A stretch of DNA of 64,000 nucleotides from Athripsodes cinereus. Taxonomy: Eukaryota > Arthropoda > Insecta > Trichoptera > Leptoceridae. Where the stretch lies: contig OX388324.1 of NCBI GenBank assembly GCA_947579605.1, positions 20,095,746 to 20,159,745 of the forward strand. Reading direction: 5' to 3'. The position numbers were made by a program, and so were the translations under genes. Shown here piece after piece: positions 23,823 through 34,965 of this stretch. The notes below the pieces were generated by a model. The model was not told where the DNA came from. It saw only the letters and a list, made by a program, of their open reading frames with translations, and made no database searches. Each line of letters starts with the position of its first letter. Within the stretch, counting starts at the first letter, position 1.

Positions 23823-24773
23823 AAAATAATCAGTTGGTAATTGGCTATTATGATTAATAGTTTCAGGGTTAATTCCAGTCATGAGGGGGTAGGGGTTATT
23901 TATTTTTTTTAACTGATTAATTAAGTTTTCAATTTTTTTATGATGAAATTGGGTGAATTTGTTGATTTTGGCGGTACTGTGATGTAAGAAATGAAACTAG
24001 ATCGTGAGAGTTTTCATAGTAAAATTTACTATAGGATGTATGGAAGAGAAATATGAATGTGTACAATATGGAAATTTATTTTAAAATTTATGTTCACACA
24101 TAAAGAAATCAGTATCGTGAAGAAAAAAAAATTTTAGGAAAAGAAATGTGGTAATAATTATGTACAATATAAAAACTGACTAATACTTATGTCAACAGAT
24201 ATACATAATTATAGAATAGGGTCGGTATTATTATATATGATATAGTAATATCAGTTTATATTGGGTACATACTATTAATATAACATACGACGGAGTTTGT
24301 ATAAATGAAAACATGTGAGAGTAATAATTATAGTGAATTAACTGTACGTATGTCATGTGTTTGGATGTACCTAAGGTTGACACGTGGGACGGTAGATATA
24401 TACCTATTATTTATAATTCGGTTATGTATATTGAATGTGTATTCCAACCACTTGAGAGTCAGTACAAAGACATTTTGTACCTTTGACAAAATGTTTTGGT
24501 AAGAAATTATAAATGGGTTTATTGACTAATATAATACTGTAAACATATGGTTGTTTACAAATTAATTATAGGATAGTGGGTAACACAAGTGTGCGTTTAT
24601 TTATATAAGTATAGGATTGTGAATGATTTTAATCAATATAGAGAATTGGGAAGTTAGGGCCAGTGGCGTAGCATATTGATTGCGTTGTGAAATATTTTTC
24701 TTTGTTTGTTAAAAAATTTTCTTTTAAGAAAATAATTTCCTCACCTTGTGCAAGCCCGGAAAATTAATTTTCT

Positions 24774-24782
24774 GAGGGGGCA
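24774..24782 (+). other. Candidate polypurine tract
   Basis: GAGGGGGCA immediately precedes the second LTR. Plus-strand DNA synthesis of LTR elements is primed from such a tract, so this supports plus orientation of the element. The tract is short and ends in CA, so this is moderate evidence. Confidence 0.5.
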
Positions 24783-27241
24783 TGACATAGTCTTAGTTTT
24801 TTTAACAAACTTTGTTTGAAATTGAACTAAATATATTTCGACTTACTATTTTAAGTGGTATATGAATGTATAACTCAGAGTATATTTGTTGGTAAATAAA
24901 TGGTACTTACTTCAGAGAGTACGTTATTTATTAAATAATTTTATTAGGAAGGTACATTGAATATTTTAACACGTGACAGTGTTTAGATGATAGGAAGTAG
25001 ATATTAGTACATCGGGTGAAGAAAAGTACCAAATTGAATTTTTAAACAAAGAAAGTTTGTTGAACTATTAATTGCTTTTAGGTAAGAGGTTAAATTTTGT
25101 TTATATTGATATGTTATGTAGTTATAAATACTTCAAATAAAAATAATTTCAAGGAAAGGATTGAGAGACACGTGTGGTTGTTTACATAAAAAAGGTAGAT
25201 GCTTGTGCTAGGAGTGAAAGAGTAGGTAATTTTGTAAGAAGGACAAAGGAATTAAGTCTATAAGATTGATGTCACAGCTCAACTCGAGGCAGTTTTGTCT
25301 TGGAATTAGGAGAGAGAGGTTAAAATCATAAAAGCAGTGTTGTATTCAATTTGTTTTTCGTTGTTGACATTTCTTTCTCCGAGTAATAAATATAATATTT
25401 CTTTTAGTGATTATTTCCACAATGGAAATAATAAGAAACTCATCCTAAAATTTTATTATAATTTTACATTAAATTCAGTGTCTCGAAGCAGCGAATTTTG
25501 CAGTAAACCACCTTACTCAAAGCTAAGATTTTGTTTTATTTTATTTTGTTGAATTTGATTGTTAAGAATATTTATTTTCCTTTTATCTTATTAAATGTCT
25601 CTTTTAAGGTAAAGTTTGATAATTTCTTGTGAGATTGGCTTAGTTTGATATTTTATTTTCTACATTGTTAGATTTGTAGACTAGCATTGTTTGCAATTTT
25701 GTTTTGTGGAGGATTACTCAATTATGTGAACAGAGTCGAATTCAGAACATAAAATTATTTTATTTTCCCAATTTAATAAAATTTGAATAACTAATATTAT
25801 TTGTAAATTTAATTTATAGACATTATTTGATAATAAGAGCAGGGACGGACTCAGAAACATTGAATAAATTTTTATTTTTATGAAATTTTGAATACTAACT
25901 TGAGCATGAATTTTTAACTCATATTTATTTTATGTAAATATCCTTTATTTTATTATAAATTAACATCCTAAATTTCCAACCCACAAGCTGTCACTTGGCC
26001 GACAGTTCCCAGTGTGAGAAAATTAAGTCAGAAAGTGCTGGTGCCTTCCCACTACAAAAAATTCTGGCCCCACAGATCATATTTATTATATTTATATTAT
26101 TTGCATGCTATGTATTATATTTCTCTTAATTTATCATATTGTATACTAATGAGGCTGACAATAGTGTATGAAAGGCTGTGTCAGATCGAAATTTGCGTGT
26201 GTAGGAGCAAATTTTCACTAACAAACCAATTTTTATTGTTAAAATTAACAAAAATAGTCAGTGATTGAATTTTGTCAAACTTTGGTTCAGTAAAATATTT
26301 CATCTCGATGCGCCCCTGGCGCTTTAGACATATACTAGATATGTATGAAACCATATGCCTTTTATAAATAAAACTGCATTCAAAACTAATCTGTAATATA
26401 ATTACAGAAATAAACTTTCGATAACGTTGAATCATAAATTGATGAAATTTATGTCATTGACTATTTCTAACCAATAACATGGATTTTCTGTAGTACATAA
26501 AAAAATTTATTGCTTTTTCGGAAATATAGTGTGTTGTTTTCTTTGTGTATTTTCAGCAATAAGGTAAGTGTTTTATACTTGCTAACGTCGAGTATAAAAG
26601 GAAATAATTTATTAATTACTAACCTTTATGTACAACAGAAATTTAATTTTGATTTTTATAAAATTATGCTTTTATATTATGTTCTGAATAGAAATTATTG
26701 TTTGTTTTTCACTGATAAAAATTTTCTTTTATAAATCGTACATACAACGTAGAAAGGGTCCTTTACGTAAATTTTCTTTCCTCTAGATGTATCATGAGCC
26801 AATATCTTTGAAGAAACGAAAATTGTTGAATTTAGCGACCGACACTTTTGACGGGGTTTTACGTTAAACGTCTAAGACAACTTAAATTAGGTGTGAACCG
26901 AGATAGGTTAAACTAATGATACGTATTATTATATAGGTATAATGTCTCTATACGACGAATATTATTACTCTTGGTTTTTACAAGTAGGTAGGTGATATGA
27001 AAGTATTCTGTATTATAAAATTTTAATCGGAATATTATAAAGACGTAATCGCGAAAAGAAATTTATAAATTTGCGTAGATTGGATAAACTCGATTCTTTT
27101 TAGTTTAATTACTTCCAACTCGGAGGATAAATACGTATTTATTCTCTCGTCGAAATAAATAAATATAATTTATTTATTTCCTGTCAATGTGGTCTCAACG
27201 GTTTTTCTTTTTTCTTCCTCTTGTGGGGAGGGACCACGACA
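24783..27241 (+). repeat. 3' LTR of the 7.66 kb element
   Basis: Direct copy of 19584-22042 with the same TG and CA ends. The downstream flank begins with the duplicated target ctac. Confidence 0.9.
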
Positions 27242-27245
27242 CTAC

Positions 27246-28060
27246 GTACCTATAACAATAATCACACTGTTAAAGGCATTATGTTGTCTTCGTTTCGTTC
27301 AATAGTTAAACAATTCAAATGATTTATTTATAGAATTGAAAAAAGGTACTTACATTTATTTTTCCATCAACGAAATATTTAATATGAAAAGGTTACCGTT
27401 TATTTTTAATAATATTTTTTTGTGGAATCGAAAGAGAGGAGTTGATCAATATTACTAAATAAACTAAAATTTTCGAAAATTTCGACCTTTTGAGTTGTGT
27501 AACTGGACAGTAAATTTGATATATCTATAGGTATGGTTTTCCGTTTTTTCTATCACACTTATTATTCGTTGTGATAATAATTATAGTATAGTAACTATTA
27601 CATAATATAATAAAGTGGAAATAATTATATTCTCTGAGAAACCAAGTAAAAAGCTAGTACTGAATATCGGAATATCTAAGCTTTTATATACCAGAAGGTT
27701 GTAAGAGAGGATCTCACGTATTTTAGCAAGGTGAAACAAGGCGATTATACCCGTAAATTATTAATTAGAATACCTTTATACCTACATGCATAATAATATA
27801 CCCGTGTAACGCAAATTACTTTTATTGTTGTACGAAAATACTATAGGTATCTTATATTGTTGTTCTCTCTGAATTTTATGAAAGGGAATAAATCTTTATA
27901 TACCTATAAGTCAATCTCATCACGGTATGTGCCACAAATGGACAAACCAATGAACTCATTAATAATTTTATTCTTAGAACTTCTTGAGAGGAAACAAATC
28001 TCCTTATGTTTATCGATGTTATTTTTACAATATTAACTACAATAATTACATGGAACTACA
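27246..28060. other. AT-rich stretch, nothing recognised
   Basis: Continuation of the pre-insertion sequence right of the LTR element. No coding or repeat signal. Confidence 0.4.
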
Positions 28061-28250
28061 ATATAAGGCTTAGAAAAGACAACGTCACCTTATTCGGTAG
28101 AGCCGCTGACGGGACTTGAACCCGCATCCGTAACCTTGTCGCGAGGAGTGCTTTGTCCAATTAAGCTACCAGGCGACTTAGTCGCTTAGGTTCAAGTCCC
28201 GTCCGGGGCTGTAGGGAGTAAGCAAACGTTGTCTTTTCTAGGTCTTATAT
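28061..28250. mobile_element. Head-to-head dimer of a tRNA-like SINE (SINE-C)
   Basis: The outer arms taaggcttagaaaagacaac and the inverted gttgtcttttctaggtctta pair. Inside each arm is a B-box-like segment (gacgggacttgaac on the left, the inverted gttcaagtcccgtc on the right). The minus strand of the left arm reads ctggtagcttaattggac and gcgggttcaagtcccgtc, resembling tRNA A and B boxes. I considered a real tRNA gene, but the acceptor stem does not pair and the inverted second half argues for a SINE-derived foldback. Confidence 0.6.
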
Positions 28251-28439
28251 GGTTGGCACATGTGTTAAATTTACAAATCTTCTAATATTTAATAGGTTTT
28301 GAATTCGCCAAATGAAACCAAATACATCCTATCAGTAAAATGTTAATGTTTCTCGCTCTTTTCTTTACTTTTAAAGTGTCCTGTAAAATGCAATTATTCG
28401 TTGAACATCATGTATGGAAAAATATTTCATAATTTAAAA

Positions 28440-28590
28440 TTTACAATTTAGTGAAGAGATTTAGTTTTCAACCCATCCTGAATTTATATATTTTGTTGGC
28501 ACAAAGAACAACCTGCATGTTAATTAAAATCAGACGGACTTCTGGTAACCCCACTTAAAGGATAATATGCTTTGATGGTATAGATAGCTA
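28440..28590 (-). repeat. Unclassified dispersed repeat, inverted copy
   Basis: On the minus strand: aagtggggttaccagaagtc, then aacatgcaggttgttctttg, tgccaacaaaatatataaat and tcaggatgggttgaaaac. Same module order as the plus-strand copies. Confidence 0.55.
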
Positions 28591-28721
28591 AATAGTAGAA
28601 TGCTTTCATTTTGAAGAAATTGTACGTAGATTGACAATGGAAATATACATATGGATACGGGAGGGAGTCTTCAATACACATAGCAAATCGGGTATCAAAA
28701 ATTTACATTTTAAGAATTTCA

Positions 28722-28905
28722 TCATCTTCATCATCATCTCGCCCTTCAACGCTCCTTTCGGGAGCACAGGGCAGAAACTAGCCTCCCCTATTTAAAGCGT
28801 CTCTGCGCCAATTTAGTCACTTCTTTTCACGACATTCCCTGAGCTCTGATGTCGTTATCACAGGAGGGAAATATTATTTAAATGGGACATCCGAGCAATA
28901 TGATC
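28722..28905 (-). pseudogene. RTE-like LINE 3' end (SREER family)
   Basis: On the minus strand the sequence aligns with the end of the copy finishing at 1225: gggaatgtcgtgaaaagaag, then ggagcgttgaagggcgag followed by GATGATGA. Frames are broken. Only the last 150 bp or so of coding sequence and the tandem tail are left. Confidence 0.65.
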
Positions 28906-28934
28906 GAAAGAATCTTTGCTTTTCAATCAATCTA

Positions 28935-29330
28935 TAGGCCTGCGAGTCTAGGCATTAAACCAATGTTCAAAGGCAAAAGATACTTAGTTTCAAAAATAAG
29001 TCTCTTAGAAGGATTTAAGGTGATATAAGCATATCCAAAATTATATTGTGTACCAGTGCAGTCGGTAAAGAAATATAGGAAAGACGATATCTTTGGTAAG
29101 GTCATGTTTTTATGAAGCCAGAGACACTTTCCCTAAAATAAATAAAATAAAAGCCAGGAGGAAGGCCAAAGCGCAGATGGAGTGAATTAGTGAGACAAGA
29201 CAAACGGAACTGTGATGTTTGTCATAAGGATGCACTCGACAGAACCAAGTGGTGAAATAAAACAAGAAAGGCAGACCCCACCACCATGTGAGACTAATAA
29301 GTGCCCAAGGAGAAGAAGAAAAGTTTCTCT
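28935..29330 (+). pseudogene. Degraded LINE 3' end with GAAGAAGAA tail
   Basis: Translation with frame changes gives PKRRWSELVRQDKRNCDVC, then DALDRTKW and KTRKADPT, then a gagaagaagaaaag tail. This is a known type of RTE-like C-terminus, different from the adjoining SREER-family copy. Numerous stops show an old copy. Confidence 0.6.
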
Positions 29331-29699
29331 AAAAGAGCACTACTGTACAATCGTCGAAAAAAAAACTAACGGATATTTTATCGTTCAATGAAACCTATTT
29401 TATCACGTTCGTGAAAATTCGTGACAATTTATAGGAGTACTTTTATACCCATCAATATTTATAATAAGTATATAAAGTACCCAAATAAGTATTAAGCATT
29501 GAGCAAAACGTATTCAACATCCCCATTTCATTGATTCGATAAAATATATCAAGTATTTCAATATAGCAAGCTACCTATTCATACTTTCGCATGGGGTATT
29601 CAGATATGTATGCTAATCGTATATATAGGTAATATTATGTTCCGTGAATACGAGCCAAATGAATGTAATCGACCCATATACATAATATGTGCACACTAT

Positions 29700-30055
29700 A
29701 TATAAACATATTATTATGTGTAAATAAAAACATATGATAGTTTCAACATGTATCAGGCCAATATTTATTTACGGCGCCGAAACAAGAGCAGATACAGCAA
29801 GAACCAAAAGCCTACTCAGAACATCTGAGATGAAAACCTTACGTGCTATCACGGGAAAACTCTCAGAGATCGAATCAGAAATATTGAGATTAGAAGGATA
29901 TGCGACACGGAGGACGTAGTGAGATAGAGTAGGAAGATAAAACGATTCTGGAGAGACCATGTGGACAGGCTGACTGAAAACAGGATCGTCCATATTGCTG
30001 CAAAGAACACACCGGCTGGCTCACGTTCACGAGGAAGACCACCAAAAAGATCATT
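29700..30055 (+). pseudogene. RTE-like RT thumb region fragment
   Basis: The frame reads STCIRPIFIYGAETRADTAR, then SEMKTLRAITGKL. In a second frame it continues RDHVDRLTENRIVHIAAKNT and then SRGRPPKR. IYGAET is the equivalent of the usual LYGCESW box and GRPPKR lies near the C-terminus. It ends where an oppositely oriented copy of the same C-terminal region starts. Confidence 0.7.
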
Positions 30056-30177
30056 GATCTGTTTGTTCGGGATTTGTTTACTCTTGCGACGCTGAAGACC
30101 AAACTATCCTTCCATCTTTTAGGTGGCCTCCCAGGCATTCTTCGTCCTAGTGGAGTCTCGCTCGCGGTTAGTTTCAT
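30055..30177 (-). pseudogene. RTE-like LINE C-terminal fragment in opposite orientation
   Basis: The minus strand reads TPLGRRMPGRPPKRWKDSL, the intact form of the GRPPKRW motif seen in the plus-strand fragment next to it. The two fragments meet head to head near 30055, as in twin-primed or rearranged LINE insertions. Confidence 0.6.
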
Positions 30178-33100
30178 GCGTTAAATTTACAATAATGAAC
30201 ATAATATTGTTATTCATGCAAAAGTACAACCAATATGAAAACGATATGCTCCAATTACCTACTGCAAAAATCTCAGTAATCGTACATGAAACATATTGAA
30301 ATAAGTGGAAAAACTTACAATAAGTTATAGACAGACGTATCCGTAGCTATATAGTATTTGGTAGGTTCATTCAAGAACATTGTGATAATGGAATCCGCTC
30401 AACAGCGCTGTTAAATAATTCCAATTGGAAACCGATAAAACCCTCTTATTACAAAATAATAATATCTACTCCCTAAAGTATACAGAAATAATAATAATAT
30501 AATGTTTGCTATTATATAATTCGCATCCTGGGCCCGCACGATAATTCGACAAGTTAACTTACGACCGATACGCCCCTGGCTATATTTTGTAACGTAAATT
30601 AGTGTTGTGAATGTCATATGCGGAAGCAGAAATGAAAAATCATTGCGAAAGCAATTCACATATTAATTATTATTGCAAAAAAGGTCAACTTATAGGAAAC
30701 GTAGTTACATACCTGAATTATTTATGTCTAAACAGAACAGGGACAAATTTTTACATGCGGTTATTATCGTTGAAGGGACCTGACATGAACCGGTAGAGTA
30801 AAAGGAATTAGAATTATATTGGACATTTTTTTTCGTAAATATGCGTATGGATCATATTAGTAACTAATAATACCTTTGTTTTATAGACATTAACAGAACA
30901 ATGTCAGATCAAAGAATCGAGTGTCCTTTTTCATTTACATTCAAGAAAAATTTCTGCCAAAAAACGGTAAATGATTGTCTTCTCTGAAATCGAATCGTCG
31001 CAGAAAAAAATGTGGAAGCGTTGCACCGCATTACTAAGAAACTGAATAGAACTGTTTTTTTGTTTATATTCTTGCTGTTGTTGAAGTGAATGGAATAAAT
31101 TGATTTGATTTAATTAAAAAAAAGGTAAATTCAAGATGTCAATTGAATACGTTTGCAATGGAAGCAACAAATATAGTTCACGTATTTTAACTTTAAATCA
31201 CTAAATTACAATGATTTGTTTCTAATAGATAATTTTGTGTAACTAACCAATGTAAATTTGGACAATGAATGGCCATATCCGGAAACACTAATGATTATTT
31301 CCTGACCCGAAACCGATCTAAAAGATTCTAAAACTACACAGTAATATAATTAAATTTATAACAGGTACAAATTAATAATATTAATAATATTGTAATTAAA
31401 AACCTAAAATTATTAATTTATCTTTACCATCTCGTCATCTCCCTTGAGAACTATCTGCGTGCATTGAACTTTCAGGTCGTCTTATTTGTGCTTTGAAGAA
31501 TGAAAACATTCAGAATTGGTGGCATATTTCATTCCTGAGCTGAAGATTAAGAACAGCTTCTGCAATAGATGGGCAGCCAATGCAACGTCGGTAGATAGGA
31601 GAAAAAGTCACTTTGGAAAAAAAAACGACAGGAGATATTAATGAAAGAGCTAAAAGGCGCCATCTGTACTGCCAAGCGATATGCCATTGCTCATTCAATT
31701 TATGAAGTTTCTCGTACAATTACGACGAATCCACGAAAGCAGTTTCGAATTTCTTTATTCATTAATCATTCACTATTTGCTTCGCATGTCTTAATAAAAT
31801 AATCAAAGTGTATTTTAACATTCATTGATTCCATCCCAGCATTTTTTTTAGTAACATACCTAGCAAATGGCTAAATAGACTTAACAGTAGAATAACCTAA
31901 TAAAAAATCATACTTGTAACAAACACAAACTACAATAAGAAAAAATCAATACAAATACAAGACAATAGAAGCTACTGGGGATTCTCAACGCAAAGTCGAT
32001 GTCCACAAATGGTGTATCTAGCAAACTAACCAACTGCATGTAGTTAAAAAGTAAGACATGTTAAAAAAATCAGACAATCAGTATAGCCATACCTCATCGC
32101 TATATTGAAAATTAAAAAATATGTTAGACTTGATGGTTTAAGAATACGTGCCTCCTACAGGACACTTGAGAACTAACAGGAAAGAGTGGGGGACCTATTG
32201 TTTGCCAGAAGCTCCACAGGATCCCAAGGATTCTACTGGATAGTCGGATACTCTAATCGGTGGGGTAGTCGGAATCGTCAAAAATGTGATTCTCAGCAAA
32301 TAAAACAATTGATATTCATTTCATTTATTTAAATTAAATCTAATTGTCAATTTCCAAGCAGCGAGACTACAATCTTCAGACGTCTGCCTTATTTCTATTC
32401 CAAAGACATAATTGGAACAAGACAATAATTATCATTTTCATACATAAAACAGGAACGTGCCTGTCTGTTTTGGCCGATTATCTACAAACATAGCTCTGCC
32501 AATAATTGAATGAAATAATTTTATTGACAACACACATCAGCAGCTAAGTTTAATCTTACAGAATGATATTATACTATATTGGATCATTCGAGTGTCTTAT
32601 ATATATATATAATCTATAATGATGGAATCAAAATCTATAATGTTGTTCCTCTGGGCTTGAAGGAGGCTCGTAGCGTTTCTTTTTTTTCGCAGGCTGTGTA
32701 TTATTTATGTGAAGGACAAGTTTTGACCTAGAAGGTGTGTATATAAGTTATAATATATAAGTATGTAATGTAAAATTTAAAGTTCATCTATGTCGAATAA
32801 TATTGTAGAAATATTAAGTTTTTTTTTTAATTTAATTTAATAAATAAATATTTTAATAAGAAGTAAATAAAGTCCAATGGCTTCCGTTTATCCGAAATTC
32901 TACACTCAAAAAATCTTATCAACGCCGAAGATGCCAAAGTGGGCAGACTGAAACGCTGACATTAACATCTACAACTTATGCTGTCAATAGCATGGAGGAG
33001 ATTTTTTTAAACAGTAACTGAAGTGAATAAAGTGTATGTAGAGATAGATAAGTAACACTCGGTCATTTCTGCTTATCCCGTAAGGAAAATGAAAAGATAA

Positions 33101-33190
33101 AAAAAATACGATTATATTATTATCACTCTGTTTTAACTAATCCTGCACAATAATTTATCAGCTGTGTGGCCAATGCGTTTCGCAGATAGT
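30178..33190. other. AT-rich DNA, mostly unannotated
   Basis: Three kilobases with only scraps of the dispersed repeat (cattcagaattggtggcat near 31507, and 32060-32220). Near 30547 the text cgatacgcccctggc resembles part of the long LTR at 21106 and 26305 but is too short to call. No gene. Confidence 0.4.
32060..32220 (+). repeat. Unclassified dispersed repeat, copy
   Basis: Shows atacctcatcgctatattg, then gcctcctacaggacacttg and acaggaaagagtgggggacc, the second and third modules in order as at 38581-38740. Confidence 0.5.
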
Positions 33191-33362
33191 GTATTAATTG
33201 CATTTATGTCACTCAGAGTCAGTACTCAAACTACTACATATAGATGATATGGTATTAATTGCATTTATGTCACTCAGAGTCAGTACTCAAACTACTACAG
33301 TCATATAGATGATATGGTATTAATTGCATTTATGTCACTCCGAGTCAGTACTCAAACTACTA
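33191..33362 (+). repeat. Three tandem copies of a 61-65 bp unit
   Basis: The unit starts gtattaattgcatttatgtc and includes gtcagtactcaaactac. Copies start at 33191, 33252 and 33317; the third is partial. The second carries four extra bases (gtca) before tatagatgatatg. The copies differ by very few bases, so the duplication is recent. Confidence 0.85.
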
Positions 33363-33490
33363 CATTTTTGCAAATTCATTTTCTGTTCACGGTGCTCGCT
33401 GTTGGAATAGTTTGTCAAGCACTGTTTTCTCACTCTAAATATGACATCTGTTCTCCCCTTTTCCTACCTATTTTTCTCCTTTATACCTGT

Positions 33491-33943
33491 GGGCTTAGTC
33501 AAAACACATTTTTTTTTTAACATAACAAAACATGCAAAGACAATTCACACAGAACGAGCTAGTCCCAAACTAAGATTGAATCTTGTATTATGGGTACTAA
33601 CTCGACGATATACATATATACAATGCTCCAAACACATATACGTGTAACACCCAGGCCCAGGACAATTTGAAAAAGGTCATTCCTCAATCTGCCCTGGCCG
33701 GGAATCGAGCCCGGGACCTAGTGACTCAAAGGCAAGAGCGTTACCTCTACGCCACATCGGCCGCCTACGTTTTCGCGTTACGTTTTCGTTTCGTTTCCGT
33801 TCAAACGCGGACGACGTTGCGAGAACGCGTCAATTTTCGGAGCTACATAAAATACACAAGTAGCTCCGAAAATTGACGCGTTCTCGCAACCTCGTCTTGT
33901 TTGAAAGAAAACGTAACGCTTTAATGTGTTTTGACTAGGCCTA
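33491..33943. mobile_element. Foldback element carrying a SINE-B insertion
   Basis: The outer ends GGGCTTAGTCAAAACACATT and AATGTGTTTTGACTAGGCC are inverted copies. The inner arms (around 33776-33840 and 33858-33915) share ttttcggagctac and gcgagaacgcgtcaa in inverted order. A SINE-B copy on the minus strand separates outer from inner left arm. The outer ends resemble those of the foldback at 4737-4937 (AGGCCTGAGTCAAT). No clear target duplication. Confidence 0.65.
33515..33770 (-). mobile_element. SINE-B, nearly complete
   Basis: On the minus strand the head cggccgatgtggcgtagagg, then gcctttgagtcactagg and cgggctcgattcccggc, gives clear tRNA A- and B-box-like blocks. The body (caaattgtcctgggcctggg, tagtttgggactagctc) ends in an A-run near 33510-33518. 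It is too long and the acceptor stem does not pair well enough to be a functional tRNA gene. It is inserted in a foldback element. Confidence 0.75.
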
Positions 33944-34755
33944 CTGTTCTTTTGTTCCTTCCTAGAATGTTTTTTTTTGTGAATGTTTCATAAGATTGAA
34001 TTAGTTGGAAGAAATAACGCCTCCGCGATAAACTCGCCCTTTGTTAATTTATATTAGATGATTAAATTTAAAATAATTGTTTTTCCTTATAAAATTTCTT
34101 GTTACCAATTAAGTACAGTAAAGAATATACAAATAAATACATATATAAAACGTTTGGCTTATTTCTTTTCCACGAAAGAAATATTTCTAACCGGGCTTTT
34201 ATTTTTTTTAATTTATTCCATCTTTGTATTATTTTTCAGAAAATTATTAAATATTAATAAAGCTGAGGTAAGTATCATAAATTATCATAAAACAAAACCT
34301 TTGAGTGGGTGAATGATGCGGGTAATTGGAAATAAAGAAAAAAACAACAAAATTGTGTAGAACAAGAGGGCTATCTTAATGTTTTATTTAAGTATATTAA
34401 CTGAATTTATTCCTAAGCTCATAAGATAAAAGAAAATATACATATTACTAAAAAATATTATTTCAGTATTATTATTTTTATTAATTTGAATAAATCGTTT
34501 TAAAATTATTGGAGAATAAAAAAGGAGCATTTAATTCAGCAATGAAGTATATCTCCTTTCCTGTATACCTACATAATTATAATGTTTGGTGTTTTCAATG
34601 GTAAAAGACGGCCTGTATGATTGTTCTGAGCGGCTTACCGAATATTAACCTCTCTTTTGAGAGATAATATAGCATGCACTACATGGTATGGCACCAATTT
34701 ACATCTCAGAGTTCTGAATTTCTGAGACGGCAACGGAAAGGCAAAAATCACTAAG
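33944..34755. other. AT-rich stretch, nothing recognised
   Basis: An 84-codon hydrophobic plus-strand ORF at 34058-34312 is AT-driven and has no known motif. Confidence 0.4.
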
Positions 34756-34965
34756 GTCTACTAACAGACTCTTTCAATAGACTTGTTGTGCCGCGTAGGG
34801 GGGGGGGTCTGGCTAACTACGAGTATGTTGACCATGCCCTCTGTGTGGCTGGTCCGTTACTTTGGAACGAAATTCTCTATGATTTGCAAATTCTAGAGAG
34901 TGTGGAGGTGTTCAAGGCAGAGTTAAAGACCCTATTGTTTAGGAGGTGTTATGATTCTTGAATTG
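34756..34965 (+). pseudogene. LINE ORF2 C-terminal tail
   Basis: The translation reads RLVVPRRGG, then NYEYVDHALCVAGPLLWNEI and VEVFKAELKTLLFRRCYDS-stop. The A-GP-LWN-(L/I)....F+..LKT.LF pattern is the closing segment of CR1/jockey-type ORF2. A run of G near 34799 disturbs the frame. 5'-truncated relic. Confidence 0.65.

Larger units (their letters stand above)
22043..24782 (+). other. Non-coding interior of the LTR element
   Basis: The interior starts gaaaatgttgccgtttgtcc. A unit of about 45 bp (gacagaaaatg..., ending ctgtcattgca) occurs at 22039-22087 and again at 22140-22184, so the LTR boundary falls within the first unit. G-runs cluster at 22287-22376. No primer-binding site with a clear TGG is visible; gtccaggat is at most a weak match to tRNA-Pro. 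A LINE 3' scrap lies at 23695-23822. The remainder is AT-rich with no retroviral-type ORF. Confidence 0.7.
19584..27241 (+). mobile_element. Non-autonomous LTR retrotransposon with 2.46 kb LTRs
   Basis: Two direct copies of a 2459-bp sequence (offset 5199) both start TGACATAGTC and end CCACGACA, the TG...CA ends of LTRs. They are flanked by the 4-bp duplication ctac (19580-19583 and 27242-27245). The LTRs look identical over everything I compared, including four shared small ORF translations, which points to a recent insertion. The 2740-bp interior has no gag, protease, RT or integrase ORF. That makes it a LARD-type element dependent on a helper. A purine-rich GAGGGGGCA just before the right LTR suggests plus orientation. 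Confidence 0.9.

Noticed and set aside
24661..24672. cagtggcgtagc as the end of a separate DNA transposon inside the LTR element
   Set aside because: This text begins many repeats, but I found no matching second end or target duplication.
28090..28170. A functional tRNA gene
   Set aside because: A- and B-box-like blocks exist, but the acceptor stem does not pair and the sequence is half of a palindrome.
33690..33768. A functional minus-strand tRNA gene
   Set aside because: The head fits a tRNA, but a SINE body and A-run follow and a second copy with the same body lies at 5776-6265.
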